Numbered from the stretch's first letter, positions 7,297 to 18,624 are shown. The stretch: DNA of 64,000 bases from Gemmataceae bacterium (GCA_901538445.1 LR594585.1:739668-803667); one strand, 5' to 3'. Notes: generated from the sequence alone by a model not told the origin. Made by a program: numbers and translations.

Positions 7297-10200
7297 ATGA
7301 CCATCACCTGCCCCCAGTGCCGCCGCGGTCTGTCGTCGTCCGACGGGGGCGACGCGCCGGCGTTCTGCATGTACTGCGGCACCCGGCTCAGCACCAGCGG
7401 CGGCGACCACGACGCCACCCGCACCGCACACTTCGAGCCGCTCTCGGGCGTGTCCAGCGCCGGCGAGGACGTCCCGTTCGGCCCCGAGACCGCACCCAAG
7501 AGCATCGGCGGGTACAAGCTCCTGCGGATGCTCGGGGCCGGCGGCATGGGCGCCGTGTACGAGGCCGAGGAGCCCGGGTCGTCGGGCCGCGTCGCGGTGA
7601 AGTTGCTGTCGTCGCGGCTCGCGTCGAGCCCCACCAGCGTCGAGCGGTTCAAGCAGGAGGGCCGGCTCGCGAGCCAGCTCTCGCACCCGCGGTGCGTGTT
7701 CGTGAAGGCCGCCGACACCGACGCCGGCCGCCCGTACATCGTCATGGAGCTGATGCCCGGCGACACCCTGAAGGACGCCGTGGACAAGCGCGGCCCGCTC
7801 CCCGGCGAGCAGGCGATCCGGTACATGCTCGACGTGATCGACGGCCTCGCCGAGGCCCACCGCGTCGGCATGATCCACCGCGACATGAAGCCGAGCAACT
7901 GCTTCCTCACCGCCGACGGCCGGGTGAAGGTCGGCGACTTCGGGCTGTCGAAGTCGCTCATCGGCTCGCGGGACCAGCACCTCACCTCGAGCGGCGCGTT
8001 CCTCGGCACCGTCCTGTTCGCGTCGCCCGAGCAGATCCGCGGCGAGCCGCTCGACTACGGGTCCGACGTGTACTCGGTGTGCGCGACGCTCTACTACCTG
8101 CTGTGCGGCGAGGCCCCGTACCAGCACGAGAGCATCACCGCGGCGCTCGCGAAGGCGATCTCCGAGGACGCGCCGCCGGTCCGCAAGAAGCGGCCCGACG
8201 TGTCCCGCGGGCTCGACGCGCTCGTCATGAAGGGGCTGGACCGCGACCGGGACCGGCGGTGGCAGTCGCTCGACGACCTCCGCGAGGCGCTGGTCGCGCT
8301 CCTGCCCAGCCACCAGCACCCGGCCCGGCCCCGGGTCCTCATCGGCGCGTACCTCCTCGACATGATCGCGGTCTCGATCGTGACGTTCCCGATCGAGTTC
8401 GTCCGCACTCTGGGGACGTTCGCCGAGGGGCACCTCAACCCGGTCGAGGTCCGCCCGGTCGCCATCACGATCGCGTGGCTGTACTTCGGCCTGTCGGAGG
8501 GACTGTTCGGGGCGACGCTCGGCAAGATGCTGCTCGGGCTGCGGGTCAGCCGCGTCGGCCGCACCGAGCCGCCGGGGCTGCTGCGCGGCCTGCTCCGGGC
8601 CGGCGTGTTCCGGGCGATGGCGCTCGGCGCGCTCAGCGCCGCGGTGCTGCACGACGACTTCGTCCGCTGGTTCGGCGCGACCGGCGGCGGGGTCGCGACC
8701 GGGGCCATCGTGGTTCTGGCGGCCCTCGGGCTGCTGGTGCAGGCGCAGCGGCGGTGGGGGTTCCGCGGGGTCCACGACTTCGCGAGCGGGTGCCACGTCA
8801 CCCAGCGGCCGCTCCCGCGGCGGAAGCTCCGGCTCCCGGTGAAGCACCCGACCCCGCTCACCGCGGTGCTCCCGCCGCCCGCAGAGCCGCTGCCGGCGTT
8901 CGTCGGCGTGTACGCGGTCCGCGGGCGGCTGTCGGTCGATCCCGGCGGCGAGCAGGTGTGGGCCGGCGAGGACCGGGCGCTGGCCCGCTCCGTGCTGTTG
9001 TGGCTGCGGCCCGCCGGGGACGCGCCCCCGCCGCACGAGGCCGCCCGCCCGACGCGGCTCCGGCACCTCGGCGGCGGCTCGCTCACCTGGGCCGGTGCCG
9101 CCTACGACTGGGTCGCGTTCGCGGCCCCGCTCGGCGCGCCGCTCGCCGACCTCATCACCCCCGCCCGCCCGCTCCGGTGGGCCGACGCCCGGCTCCTGCT
9201 GGAACAGTTGGTGGAAGAGTTCCGCGCCGCCGAGGCCGACGGCACCACCCCGGCCCGCATCGGCCTCGACCGCGTGTGGGCCGAGACCAACGGCCGGCTG
9301 CAGGTGCTGGAGTGCGCCGCGGCCGCCGGGCCGGCGCACGGCGGGGCGACGCCGTTCGGGCTGCTCCGCGAGGTCGCGTCGCTGGCGCTGGAGGGCCGCC
9401 CGCGGGCGCACGCCGGGCCGGTCCGCGCGCCGGTCCCGGGCCACGCCGCGCCCGTCCTCGACCGGCTGTTCACCGACGGGGGCTACGAGTCGCTCGCCGA
9501 CCTCCAGCGCGACCTCGCCGAGACCCACGCGCACCGGCCCGAGGTGACCCCGGCCGTGCGGGCGGCGCAGCTCGGCATCCAGGCCGCGGTGCTCGTGCTC
9601 CCGTTCACGCTCCTGTTCGTCCTCACCGCCGCCGTGTCGCCGTTCCTCACGCTCGTCGCGAAGGTGCGGGCCGAGCAGGCCGACGCGGCGCTGGCCGCGC
9701 TGCACGACCCCGAGAAGCGCAAGAAGCTCGGCGGGTTCCGCGAGCTGGCCGAGCCGCTGAAGCACCCGCACCTCGAGGAGCGGCTCGCCGAGTACCGCGA
9801 CCGCAAGCGCCGCGAGGCCGCGGCCCGCCGCCCGCTGCTGTTCACCCCGCAGCGGATCGTGCTGGAACAGGTCGAGCGGCAGGACCCCGAGGCCGCGGAC
9901 CGGGAGCACGGGTACCCGGTCGAGGTCCGCGAGGCGGTCCTGTGGGCCGGCGCGGCCGACGGCACCCCGCGGGCGAAGCGGCCGGGCCCGTGGCGGAACG
10001 AGGCCGAGCCGATCCTCGCCGTGCTCGTACTGGTCCCGCTCGGGTTCGTCGCCGTCGCGACGCTGCTCCGCGGCGGGGTGTCGATGCTCGTGTCGGGGAT
10101 CGCGGTGGTCCGGGCCGACGGCACCCCGGCGCGCCGCCGCGTGTGCGGGCTGCGGGCGGTCGTGTGGTTCCCGGTGGCCGCGGTGCTGTTCGCGTCGGCC

Positions 10201-10362
10201 GCGCTCCAGGTGCCGGTGCCCGAGCCCGAGCGGGTGTACGCGGCCGCGTCGCTGTGGCTCCTCGCGTTCGTGCTGCTGCTCGTGTACGTGGTGGTCGCGC
10301 TGCGGTTCCCGGACCGCCCCCCGCACGACCGGATCACCCGGACCTACCTCGTCCCGGCGTGA
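7297..10362 (+). CDS. Membrane Ser/Thr protein kinase with RDD segments and a pseudokinase-like module
   Basis: A 1021-residue protein. Residues 5-28 form a zinc ribbon (CPQC..CMYC). The kinase domain spans about 70-335: LGAGGMG glycine loop, VAVKLL lysine near 100, MIHRDMKPSN catalytic loop near 194, DFGLSKS near 214, FASPEQ activation end. An RDD-type membrane segment follows (about 345-520; LGKMLLGLRV). Residues about 533-745 look like a second, degenerate kinase fold: GEDRALARSVLLWL, APLGAPLADLI, and LEQLVEEFRAAEADG, without an HRD or DFG. Further membrane helices occur near 765 and 905-990, again RDD-like. It probably senses or signals at the inner membrane. Partners are unknown. Confidence 0.88.
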   Translation: MTITCPQCRRGLSSSDGGDAPAFCMYCGTRLSTSGGDHDATRTAHFEPLSGVSSAGEDVPFGPETAPKSIGGYKLLRMLGAGGMGAVYEAEEPGSSGRVAVKLLSSRLASSPTSVERFKQEGRLASQLSHPRCVFVKAADTDAGRPYIVMELMPGDTLKDAVDKRGPLPGEQAIRYMLDVIDGLAEAHRVGMIHRDMKPSNCFLTADGRVKVGDFGLSKSLIGSRDQHLTSSGAFLGTVLFASPEQIRGEPLDYGSDVYSVCATLYYLLCGEAPYQHESITAALAKAISEDAPPVRKKRPDVSRGLDALVMKGLDRDRDRRWQSLDDLREALVALLPSHQHPARPRVLIGAYLLDMIAVSIVTFPIEFVRTLGTFAEGHLNPVEVRPVAITIAWLYFGLSEGLFGATLGKMLLGLRVSRVGRTEPPGLLRGLLRAGVFRAMALGALSAAVLHDDFVRWFGATGGGVATGAIVVLAALGLLVQAQRRWGFRGVHDFASGCHVTQRPLPRRKLRLPVKHPTPLTAVLPPPAEPLPAFVGVYAVRGRLSVDPGGEQVWAGEDRALARSVLLWLRPAGDAPPPHEAARPTRLRHLGGGSLTWAGAAYDWVAFAAPLGAPLADLITPARPLRWADARLLLEQLVEEFRAAEADGTTPARIGLDRVWAETNGRLQVLECAAAAGPAHGGATPFGLLREVASLALEGRPRAHAGPVRAPVPGHAAPVLDRLFTDGGYESLADLQRDLAETHAHRPEVTPAVRAAQLGIQAAVLVLPFTLLFVLTAAVSPFLTLVAKVRAEQADAALAALHDPEKRKKLGGFRELAEPLKHPHLEERLAEYRDRKRREAAARRPLLFTPQRIVLEQVERQDPEAADREHGYPVEVREAVLWAGAADGTPRAKRPGPWRNEAEPILAVLVLVPLGFVAVATLLRGGVSMLVSGIAVVRADGTPARRRVCGLRAVVWFPVAAVLFASAALQVPVPEPERVYAAASLWLLAFVLLLVYVVVALRFPDRPPHDRITRTYLVPA

Positions 10363-10743
10363 TCGGGGGAGCGGCCCGGGTCGGTCCGACACGTTTCCGT
10401 TGCGGACCGCACGCGCCGCGGCCATAATACGCCCAAGCCCCGCCCCGCACGGATGGACCGCGGCGGGTTACCGGCCGCGGGCGTCCCGCGGCCACCCGCC
10501 CGGACGGCGGACGATTGATCGACCGAACAATGTATCGCCCGTCGCACCTCGGCCCCGCGCGACCGCGGGAGTGCATACGACCATGACCGGCTGGGAACTC
10601 GTGCCCGGGCTCCTCTGGGTCCTCCGGACCCTGTGCCCGCGGATGACCATCGGCCGCACCCGGCTCGCCCCGGCGCGCGGCCCCGTTCCCCCGCTGCCAC
10701 CGTCCCCGAGCTTCGACGGGCCTCCGCCAGGAGTTGCCCCCAC
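10363..10743 (+). promoter_or_regulatory. Gene-free leader of rny with a promoter candidate
   Basis: No gene is seen in these 381 bases. A promoter-like pair is present: TTGCGG (10400-10405), a 17-base spacer and CATAAT (10423-10428), which would give an rny leader of about 310 bases. A short frame beginning [14 protein letters not shown] at 10583 has no ribosome-binding site and no support. Confidence 0.4.
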
Positions 10744-12348
10744 ATGGACCACATCGACCCGCTCGTCGCGGGCCTCCTCGCCGCCGCCGCCGCGCTGCTC
10801 GGCGTCGGCGGCACGTACCTCGTCCTCCGCCGCACCGCCGCCCGGCCGGGGGCCGACGCGCTCCTCCACGCCGAGCAGGCCCGCGAGGCCCAGGCCCGCG
10901 GCACCGAACTGATCGAGAAGGCCCGCCGCGACGCCGAGCAAATGCTCCGCGAGGCCGAACTCCGGGCCCGCGACGAGGCGTTCCGCCGCCGCGAGGAGGT
11001 GACCCGGGAGCTGGAACTGGCCCGCGCCGAGGTCCGCGAGCTGGAGCGCCGCGCCGAGAAGCGCGAGGACGCCGCCGAGCAGAAGCAAAAGGAGCTGGCC
11101 CGCAAGGAGAAGCACGTCGAGGCCCTCAAGGAGAAGGTCGCCGACCGCCGCGAGCTGCTCGAGAAGAAGGCGAAGCACCTGGACGAGGTCATCGAGCAGG
11201 AGACGAAGAAGCTCCACGAGATCACCGGCCTGTCCCGCGAGACCGCCGAGAAGATGCTCCTCGACCGGCTCGAGAAGGAGCTGTCGGCCGAGCTGGCCGC
11301 CAGGATCCGCCAGTACGACGACCGGCTCAAGCAGCACGCCGAGGCCCGGGGCCGCGAGGTCCTCGCCACCACCATCCAGCGGTGGGCCGCCGAGTTCACC
11401 GCCAGCGCCACCGTCAGCACCGTGGACATCCCGTCCGACGACATGAAGGGCCGCATCATCGGCCGCGAGGGGCGGAACATCCGCACGTTCGAGAAGGCCA
11501 CCGGGGTCGACGTCATCGTGGACGACACGCCCGGGGTGGTCATCGTGTCCGCGTTCGACAACGTCCGCCGCGAGACCGCCCGGCTCGCCCTCACCAAGCT
11601 CATCCAGGACGGCCGCATCCACCCGACCCGGATCGAGGAGGTGGTCGCCGAGACGCAGGTGGAGATGGAGAAGCACATCGCCGAGCTGGGCAAGCAGGCG
11701 GTGCTCGACGCCGACGTGGCGATGCCGCACGAGAAGCTCGTGTACCTGCTCGGCCGGCTCCGGTTCCGCACCAGCTACAGCCAGAACGTGCTGGCCCACT
11801 CGGTCGAGGTCGCGCACCTGTGCGGGCTCATGGCCGGGGAACTCGGGCTGAACCCGGGGCTCGCCCGCCGGTGCGGGCTGCTTCACGACGTGGGCAAGGC
11901 CGCGGACCACGAGATGGAGGGCGGGCACCCGAAGGTCGGGGCCGAACTCGCGAAGCGGTACGGCGAGACGAGCAAGGAGGTGCTGCACGCGATCGCCGGG
12001 CACCACGACGACGTGACCGTGGACAACATCTACACCGTGCTGGTGGCCGCCGCCGACGCGATCAGCGCCAGCCGCCCCGGGGCGCGGCGCGAGACCCTGG
12101 AGAAGTACGTCAAGCGGCTCGAAGACCTGGAGGCGGTCGCGTGCGGGTTCCCCGAGGTGGAGCAGGCCTACGCGATCCAGGCCGGCCGCGAGCTGCGGGT
12201 GATCGCCAACGCGCACAAGACCAGCGACGCCGACGCGGTCCGCGTGTGCCGCTCGATCGCCCGCGCCATCGAGGAGCAGCTCGACTACCCCGGCGAGATC
12301 AAGGTGACCGTGATCCGCGAGACCCGCAGCGTGGACACCGCGAAGTGA
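10744..12348 (+). CDS. rny: Ribonuclease Y
   Basis: A 534-residue RNase Y, the membrane-anchored endoribonuclease that starts mRNA decay in many bacteria. In order: an N-terminal membrane helix (residues 5-28), a long charged coiled coil (about 35-210), a KH RNA-binding domain ([19 protein letters not shown] near 230), and an HD hydrolase domain with [12 protein letters not shown] near 380 and the second His in AIAGHHDDV. The C-terminus ends in the family's [11 protein letters not shown]. The start [10 protein letters not shown] is chosen because it directly precedes the membrane helix. Length and domain order match the family. Confidence 0.96.
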   Translation: MDHIDPLVAGLLAAAAALLGVGGTYLVLRRTAARPGADALLHAEQAREAQARGTELIEKARRDAEQMLREAELRARDEAFRRREEVTRELELARAEVRELERRAEKREDAAEQKQKELARKEKHVEALKEKVADRRELLEKKAKHLDEVIEQETKKLHEITGLSRETAEKMLLDRLEKELSAELAARIRQYDDRLKQHAEARGREVLATTIQRWAAEFTASATVSTVDIPSDDMKGRIIGREGRNIRTFEKATGVDVIVDDTPGVVIVSAFDNVRRETARLALTKLIQDGRIHPTRIEEVVAETQVEMEKHIAELGKQAVLDADVAMPHEKLVYLLGRLRFRTSYSQNVLAHSVEVAHLCGLMAGELGLNPGLARRCGLLHDVGKAADHEMEGGHPKVGAELAKRYGETSKEVLHAIAGHHDDVTVDNIYTVLVAAADAISASRPGARRETLEKYVKRLEDLEAVACGFPEVEQAYAIQAGRELRVIANAHKTSDADAVRVCRSIARAIEEQLDYPGEIKVTVIRETRSVDTAK

Positions 12349-12444
12349 CCCGGGAGCGGCGGGCAACCGCGCCGAGATCCCAATTTCTCGCGGCGTGCGG
12401 CGAACTCACAGGAGTCCCACCACCGCCCACCGGAGGCCGCCGCG

Positions 12445-13653
12445 ATGCGCGTTCTAGCAAGTGTTGGTCTGGCCGGGTGCCTCGGAGCGCTCCTCGGCTG
12501 CGGGGGCGCGCAGCCCCCCGCGGACCCCGCACAGGTGCAAGTTGTGCCCCCCGGCGACACCGGGAAGGCGGCCGAGCCGGCGACGAAGACCGACCTGTAC
12601 GAGATCGACCCGGCGAAGCACGTCGTCCCCGCGACCCCCGCGGCCGGCGTCCTCCGCGGCAAGCCGTTCGCCCCGGACCGCGTCGAACTCGAAGGGCACC
12701 GGCTCACGTTCCGCCAGGGGAAGGACTTCTTCGCCGACCTGGAACTCGTGGTCGCGATCAACGAAAAGGTGAAGCTCGGCGACGGGGCCAAGATCGTCGT
12801 CCGGCCGGACCAGCGGTGGACCGACCGCATCCCGTCGCTCACCACCGGGGTGCGCGGCGAGAAGGGGCTGCCGGACGTGAAGTTCATCAGCGACGACTAC
12901 GCGCTGACCCTCGAACTGGGCAAGCCCGAGAAGGGGAAGACGGCGGGAAGCATCTACATCTGCCTGCCGGACTCGTCCCGCAGTTACCTCGCCGGGACGT
13001 TCGTGGCCGACCGGAAGCGGGGGATGCACGAGCCCCCGGGGGCGGAGGAAGTTCCGTTCATCCAGGGCACGCTCTCGCCGCCGGTGAAGAAGGACGAGTC
13101 GGTGACGATTGGGTACGTGGGGCGGGCCGCGACCGGCGAGGTGATCTCGGACAGTTGCGGCTCGTCGGCGTACGAGGGCGGCGGGGGCGCGGTGCGGTGC
13201 GGGTCGTTCGCCCCGCGGGCGGCGACCCTGCGGTTCGAGAAGTTCGTGCCGCACTTCGACTTCACCCGCCTCCCGGCGGGCCGCTACCTCGTGTACGCGC
13301 GGGTGAAGGACGGGGGGCTCGCGTGGGCGTGGGCCGAGGTCACCGCGGGCGGGCGGGTGACGGCCGACCTGAAGCTGGACGGCACCGGACTGGGCACCGT
13401 CGAGGTCGCGGTCCCGCCGCGGACGCGGACCGTGCGACTCGTCCCCGCGGACCTGGGCGTCCCGGCCCCGGACGAGAAGTTCCTCGGCCGGCTGGAGTTC
13501 TCGCTGGACCTGTCGGGCGAGCCGAAGGACGGCGTCGCGACTATCGCGAACGTCCCGGCGGGCCGGTACCAGGTGCGAGCGGGCGACCTCCGCACCGGCG
13601 TCGAGGTCACCGCCGGCCGCACGGCGAAGGTCGAGCTGAAGCCCGCGAAGTAG
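12445..13653 (+). CDS. Predicted lipoprotein of unknown function
   Basis: A 402-residue protein with a lipoprotein signal peptide (MRVLASVGLAGCLGALLGCGG), with lipid attachment expected at the Cys of LLGC near residue 19. After a Pro-rich linker the rest is beta-rich. The C-terminal 150 residues contain repeated patterns such as LPAGRYLVYARV and VPAGRYQVRAG, reminiscent of carboxypeptidase-regulatory-like beta-sandwich domains. It probably sits on the inner face of the outer membrane or on the periplasmic side of the inner membrane. The 3' end overlaps the convergent gene 13607-15235 by 47 bases. Function is not recognised. Confidence 0.75.
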   Translation: MRVLASVGLAGCLGALLGCGGAQPPADPAQVQVVPPGDTGKAAEPATKTDLYEIDPAKHVVPATPAAGVLRGKPFAPDRVELEGHRLTFRQGKDFFADLELVVAINEKVKLGDGAKIVVRPDQRWTDRIPSLTTGVRGEKGLPDVKFISDDYALTLELGKPEKGKTAGSIYICLPDSSRSYLAGTFVADRKRGMHEPPGAEEVPFIQGTLSPPVKKDESVTIGYVGRAATGEVISDSCGSSAYEGGGGAVRCGSFAPRAATLRFEKFVPHFDFTRLPAGRYLVYARVKDGGLAWAWAEVTAGGRVTADLKLDGTGLGTVEVAVPPRTRTVRLVPADLGVPAPDEKFLGRLEFSLDLSGEPKDGVATIANVPAGRYQVRAGDLRTGVEVTAGRTAKVELKPAK

Positions 13654-15235
13654 CGCGAGCGGGCGACCGCCGCTCCTGCCCCGCGGCGCGGAGCCGGTCG
13701 CCGGCCTGCAACATGATCTGGTGCGCCACCTGGTTCGGGTGGTAGCCGCCGGGCAAGCGGACCAGCAGCTTCCCGTACCGGTCGCAGTACGCCTGGACGT
13801 CGCCGTACGAGTGGTTCGACCACCGGATCGCGAGCAGCACGACGGCCACCTCGGGCCGGGCGATGGCCGGCTCGAACACGGTCACCGACTCGTGATCGAC
13901 CACCGACTTCCAGTGCAGGTCCGCCAGCCCCAGTTCCCGGATCAGCGTGGCACGGGCGACGGTCCGGCACAGCCCGCCGATCAGCACCGCCTCTTTCCCC
14001 CGGAGCAGCGCGGCGGCGGCCGCGAGTTCGGCCGTCGGCGGCTCCGGGGCCGCCTCCGCCGCGGCCGGCTCCGCCTCCGCTCGCAGTTCCAGGTAGCGTT
14101 CGATCTCGCGGAACACGCGGGCCGCGTTCGGGGGCAGCGGCAGGCCGTCGGGCAGGTGCGGGAACACGGGCAGGAGGGCGTCGCGCACCGCGACGTTGCT
14201 CGGGGGGAGGCCGCCGGCCACGAGCCCTTCGAGGATCTCGACCACCCGCGGCCACTCGTCGGCGGCCCCGGCCGGGTCGTCCCGGAGCCGCCGCGCCTTG
14301 TACCCGAGGTTCCCGAGCAGCTTTTGCCGGCCCTGGGTCGCGGCCGAGGCGCGGCGGACGGCGGCCGCCTGCTCGGCGACCTTGCGGGCCACCGCGGGGC
14401 CGCTCGCCGGGTCGGCGTGGTCCTCCCGCTTGAGGAAGCGGGCGACGAACACCCGGAGCCGCTCGGCGTCCTCGCGAACGGACACGAACAGGTCGATCTG
14501 GTCCGGGTCGGGCTTCGCCCGGCCCACCGCCGTCACGGCCGCGTACAGCACCGCCTGCGCCTCGGCCGCGACGTGGAGGACGCCGTCGGCCGCCCGCCGA
14601 GCCTCGGCCTCGGGGGCCGCGTGCCACGCCCGGAGCATCTCGACCGCCTGGGCCGCGGTGTCGAACGCGGCGGCCAGGTGGTCCCACGCCGCCGGGCGGT
14701 CCGAAAGCCCCTGGGGGTTGAGCATCCACAGGAAGCAGTCGCCCAGTTCGTTCGCCCTCCGGGTCAGTTCGGCGTGGTCGGCCGCTTCGTCCGCGGTGCG
14801 GTCACCGGCCGCCCGGCGGGCCGCGAACCGGGCCGCTTCGGCCTTGATCCGGCACCGCGCCGCGGTGTTCTTGAGCGGCTCGGTGTCGCGCGCGGCGACG
14901 GGGTGCGGCTCGGGCGGCGGGAGCGGCTTGAAGGTCAGCGGGGGGAGCGATGCGATCGGAACGGGCGGCTCGGGCGGGGGAACCGGTACGGGCGGCGGGG
15001 CGACGAGAGTTGGCGGTGCGGGGGGCGGTGCGGGTTCGGGCTCCGGCGGTGCGACGGGGGCCGGCTCCGGCGCGTCGGCGGGTGCGGCGGGGGCGACCGG
15101 TGCCGACCACTCGGCGAGTGCGGCCAGCGCGCGGCCGAACAGCCCGACCGCGTCCCGGAGTTCGTCGTGGCGGCCGAGGAAGGTGCGGGCGCGGTCGAGG
15201 AGTTCGCGGAGCGGGTCGGGCGGGTCGGGGGTCAT
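13607..15235 (-). CDS. Large helical protein with a DUF2325-like C-terminal domain
   Basis: A 542-residue soluble protein. It has an N-terminal helical segment (residues 1-40), a Pro-rich linker (about 48-95) and a long helical central region rich in Ala, Glu and Arg. The C-terminal domain (about 430-525) reads AVLIGGLCRTVARATLI, then VAVVLLAIRWSNHSYGDVQ, then GKLLVRLPGGYHPNQ. The 'GG' start and the SNHSYGDV..Y..+.GK stretch fit DUF2325, a Rossmann-like domain of unknown function. It is transcribed downstream of clpX with a 143-base gap. The stop lies inside the 3' end of the opposite lipoprotein gene. Start at MTPDPPDPLRELL; upstream extension is Pro/Arg noise. Confidence 0.7.
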   Translation of the reverse strand: MTPDPPDPLRELLDRARTFLGRHDELRDAVGLFGRALAALAEWSAPVAPAAPADAPEPAPVAPPEPEPAPPPAPPTLVAPPPVPVPPPEPPVPIASLPPLTFKPLPPPEPHPVAARDTEPLKNTAARCRIKAEAARFAARRAAGDRTADEAADHAELTRRANELGDCFLWMLNPQGLSDRPAAWDHLAAAFDTAAQAVEMLRAWHAAPEAEARRAADGVLHVAAEAQAVLYAAVTAVGRAKPDPDQIDLFVSVREDAERLRVFVARFLKREDHADPASGPAVARKVAEQAAAVRRASAATQGRQKLLGNLGYKARRLRDDPAGAADEWPRVVEILEGLVAGGLPPSNVAVRDALLPVFPHLPDGLPLPPNAARVFREIERYLELRAEAEPAAAEAAPEPPTAELAAAAALLRGKEAVLIGGLCRTVARATLIRELGLADLHWKSVVDHESVTVFEPAIARPEVAVVLLAIRWSNHSYGDVQAYCDRYGKLLVRLPGGYHPNQVAHQIMLQAGDRLRAAGQERRSPARATSRASARPSPCGRR

Positions 15236-15378
15236 GGTGGGAAGTTCCGGGCCGCCGCGTTGGGCTCGTGGCCGGCTTCGCGGCGCGTTCTTCACGTTAT
15301 AGCCTGCGGGCACCGCGTCGAACGACGCGGCCCGGCTTTCGCCGGGCCGCGCGGTTCCCCCAAACTTCGCGGCGCGGG

Positions 15379-16668
<1,290 letters not shown>

Positions 16669-16862
16669 GATCGTCCTGGGCTTTCTTGTGCGGGCCGGCG
16701 GAGGTCAGGGGTTGGTTCGCGTGACGGGCGGGCGGCCGCGTCTTCAGGCTAATCATACCGCCGGGTAACAGTCGCGCGGCGCGGGTTCCGGAGAACGTGC
16801 GCAACCCAGCGCGGTCGTCGGACGGACGGTACGGGTTCTCCACTTCTGGCAGACTGGGCGAG

Positions 16863-17249
16863 TCAGACGGGGGGGCTGCGCGACCCGTCCCCCGGGGGCA
16901 ACGGCGGTAGCGGGTCCGGCGGGCCGTCGCCCGCCCCGGCGGTGCCGGTCGTACCGGTCGCCACGCCGTCGCCGGCCCTGGCCACGCTCTCGCGGACCCG
17001 GGCGGCCACCTTGTTCCGCAGCCGGGCGTACTCCTCTTCGGTGATCTCGCCCCGCTGGAGCATGCCGCGGAACCCGCTCAGCTCCTCGGTCGCGTCTTGC
17101 GGCGCGGCGGCCTTCTTGCGCCACCTGTCCACGAGCCAGATCACGAGCGCCCCCGCGAGCAGCGCGACGGCGATGCCGGCGGTGCCCCAGATGACCTCGG
17201 GCTCGCGGAACGGGTCCGGTCTCGCCTGCGCCAGCAGCGCCCACGCCAT
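16863..17249 (-). CDS. Small SHOCT-like membrane protein
   Basis: A 128-residue protein with an N-terminal hydrophobic stretch, a second membrane helix (VIWGTAGIAVALLAGALVIW), a basic patch, and then a short helical motif FRGMLQRGEITEEEYARLR that fits the SHOCT oligomerisation motif. The tail is Gly/Pro-rich and low complexity. Start at MAWALLAQA, which has GGGAGG upstream; a frame extension adds 15 less plausible residues. It lies between icd and clpX on the same strand. Function unknown. Confidence 0.7.
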   Translation of the reverse strand: MAWALLAQARPDPFREPEVIWGTAGIAVALLAGALVIWLVDRWRKKAAAPQDATEELSGFRGMLQRGEITEEEYARLRNKVAARVRESVARAGDGVATGTTGTAGAGDGPPDPLPPLPPGDGSRSPPV

Positions 17250-17311
17250 CACCTGCGCCCTCCCCCACTTTGGGCCGTTGCGCAGTTTACCCAATCCACG
17301 GGGGGGATGAA

Positions 17312-17411
17312 AACCCGAGAATGTAAAAGGAAAAAGGTAAGAGGTAAACCCGAAGGCCGCGGGCGGCGCTCCGGTTCACCTCTTACCTTTTTCCTTTTAC
17401 ATTCTCGGGTT
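17312..17411. terminator. Long A/T-rich hairpin at the icd stop codon
   Basis: Two perfect 34-base arms (17312-17345, 17378-17411) flank a GC-rich 32-base centre. The arms are purine-rich on one side (AAAAGGAAAAAGGTAAGAGG) and pyrimidine-rich on the other, unlike the surrounding DNA. The right arm reaches into the TAA stop codon of icd, so the icd mRNA would end in this hairpin. It probably terminates icd transcription and insulates the next gene. Confidence 0.8.
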
Positions 17412-18624
17412 ACGCCATGCGGCTCTTCAGCTCCGCGTCCACGGCGTCGAGGTACTCCTCGGTCGTGAGGTACGGGGTCTTGTCGCTGATGAGGATGGCG
17501 AGGTCCTTGGTCATCTTGCCGGACTCGACCATGTCGACGCACACCTTCTCGACCGTTTCGGCGAACTTCACCAGTTCCGGGGTGCCGTCCATCTTGCCGC
17601 GGTAGATCAGGCCGCGGGTCCAGGCGTAGATCGACGCGATCGGGTTGGTGCTGGTCTTCTTCCCCTTCTGGTGCTCGCGGTAGTGCCGGGTCACGGTGCC
17701 GTGCGCCGCCTCGGCCTCAACGGTCTTGCCGTCCGGCGTGGTGAGCACGCTGGTCATCAGGCCGAGCGAGCCGTACCCCTGCGCGACCGTGTCGGACTGC
17801 ACGTCGCCGTCGTAGTTCTTGCACGCCCACAGGTAGCCGCCGCTCCACTTCATGTTGGCGGCGACCATGTCGTCGATGAGCCGGTGCTCGTAGGTGAGCT
17901 TCTTCGCCTCGAACTGCGCCTTGAACTCGGTGTCGAAGATCTCCTGGAACAGGTTCTTGAACCGGCCGTCGTAGACCTTCAGGATCGTGTTCTTGGTGCT
18001 GAGGTACACGGAGTAGTCGCGGCCCAGGCCGTAGTTGAAGCAGGCCCGTGCGAACCCCTTGATCGAGCTGTCGAGGTTGTACATCGCGAGCGTGACGCCG
18101 GCGCTCGGGGCCTTGAACACTTCCTTCTCGATGACCGGCCCGCCGTCGGCCGGGGTGTACGTGAGCTTCACCGTGCCCGCGCCGGGGAACAGGATCTCGC
18201 TCGCCTTGTACTGGTCGCCGAACCCGTGGCGGGCCACGACGACCGGCTTGTCCCAGTGGCCGACGAGCCGCGGCACGTTCTTGCACACGATGGGCTCGCG
18301 GAAGATGGTGCCGTCGAGGATGTTCCGGATGGTGCCGTTGGGCGACGGGTACATCCGCTTGAGGTTGAACTCCTTGACCCGGGCCTCGTCGGGGGTGATG
18401 GTCGCGCACTTGACCGCGACGCCGTACTGCTTGGTCGCCTCTGCGCTCTCGAACGTGACCTTGTCGTCGGTGGCGTCGCGGTGCTCGATGCCGAGGTCGA
18501 AGTACTTGAGGTCGATGTCGAGGTACGGGAGGATGAGTTTCTCGCGGATCTTCTGCCAGATGATGCGGGTCATCTCGTCGCCGTCCATCTCGACGACGGG
18601 GTTCTTCACCTTGATCTTGGCCAT
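17410..18624 (-). CDS. icd: NADP-dependent isocitrate dehydrogenase (dimeric, eukaryote-like subfamily)
   Basis: A 404-residue TCA-cycle enzyme that converts isocitrate to 2-oxoglutarate and CO2 while reducing NADP+. The sequence follows the eukaryote-type homodimeric class: [13 protein letters not shown] at the start, [20 protein letters not shown] around residue 95 (substrate-binding Ser/Asn), and [19 protein letters not shown] near 270 with the metal-binding Asp. [16 protein letters not shown] near 310 holds the cofactor-binding His/Arg. Length is normal. The stop codon lies in the long hairpin at 17312-17411. Confidence 0.96.
   Translation of the reverse strand: MAKIKVKNPVVEMDGDEMTRIIWQKIREKLILPYLDIDLKYFDLGIEHRDATDDKVTFESAEATKQYGVAVKCATITPDEARVKEFNLKRMYPSPNGTIRNILDGTIFREPIVCKNVPRLVGHWDKPVVVARHGFGDQYKASEILFPGAGTVKLTYTPADGGPVIEKEVFKAPSAGVTLAMYNLDSSIKGFARACFNYGLGRDYSVYLSTKNTILKVYDGRFKNLFQEIFDTEFKAQFEAKKLTYEHRLIDDMVAANMKWSGGYLWACKNYDGDVQSDTVAQGYGSLGLMTSVLTTPDGKTVEAEAAHGTVTRHYREHQKGKKTSTNPIASIYAWTRGLIYRGKMDGTPELVKFAETVEKVCVDMVESGKMTKDLAILISDKTPYLTTEEYLDAVDAELKSRMA

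Noticed and set aside
7219-10425. Open frames of about 1000 codons antisense to and beside the kinase gene
   Set aside because: They mirror the kinase codons in a very G+C-rich gene, are almost pure Arg/Pro/Gly/Ala and contain no folded motif. The same holds for long frames opposite or beside rny, BBP7, clpX and the amidohydrolase.
10583-10743. Small gene upstream of rny ([14 protein letters not shown]...)
   Set aside because: The frame continues into rny out of register, no ribosome-binding site precedes it, and the sequence becomes Pro-rich noise.
10734-13745. A 1003-codon plus-strand frame overlapping rny and the lipoprotein gene
   Set aside because: It lies in an alternative frame of two well-supported genes and has Arg/Pro/Gly-rich noise composition.
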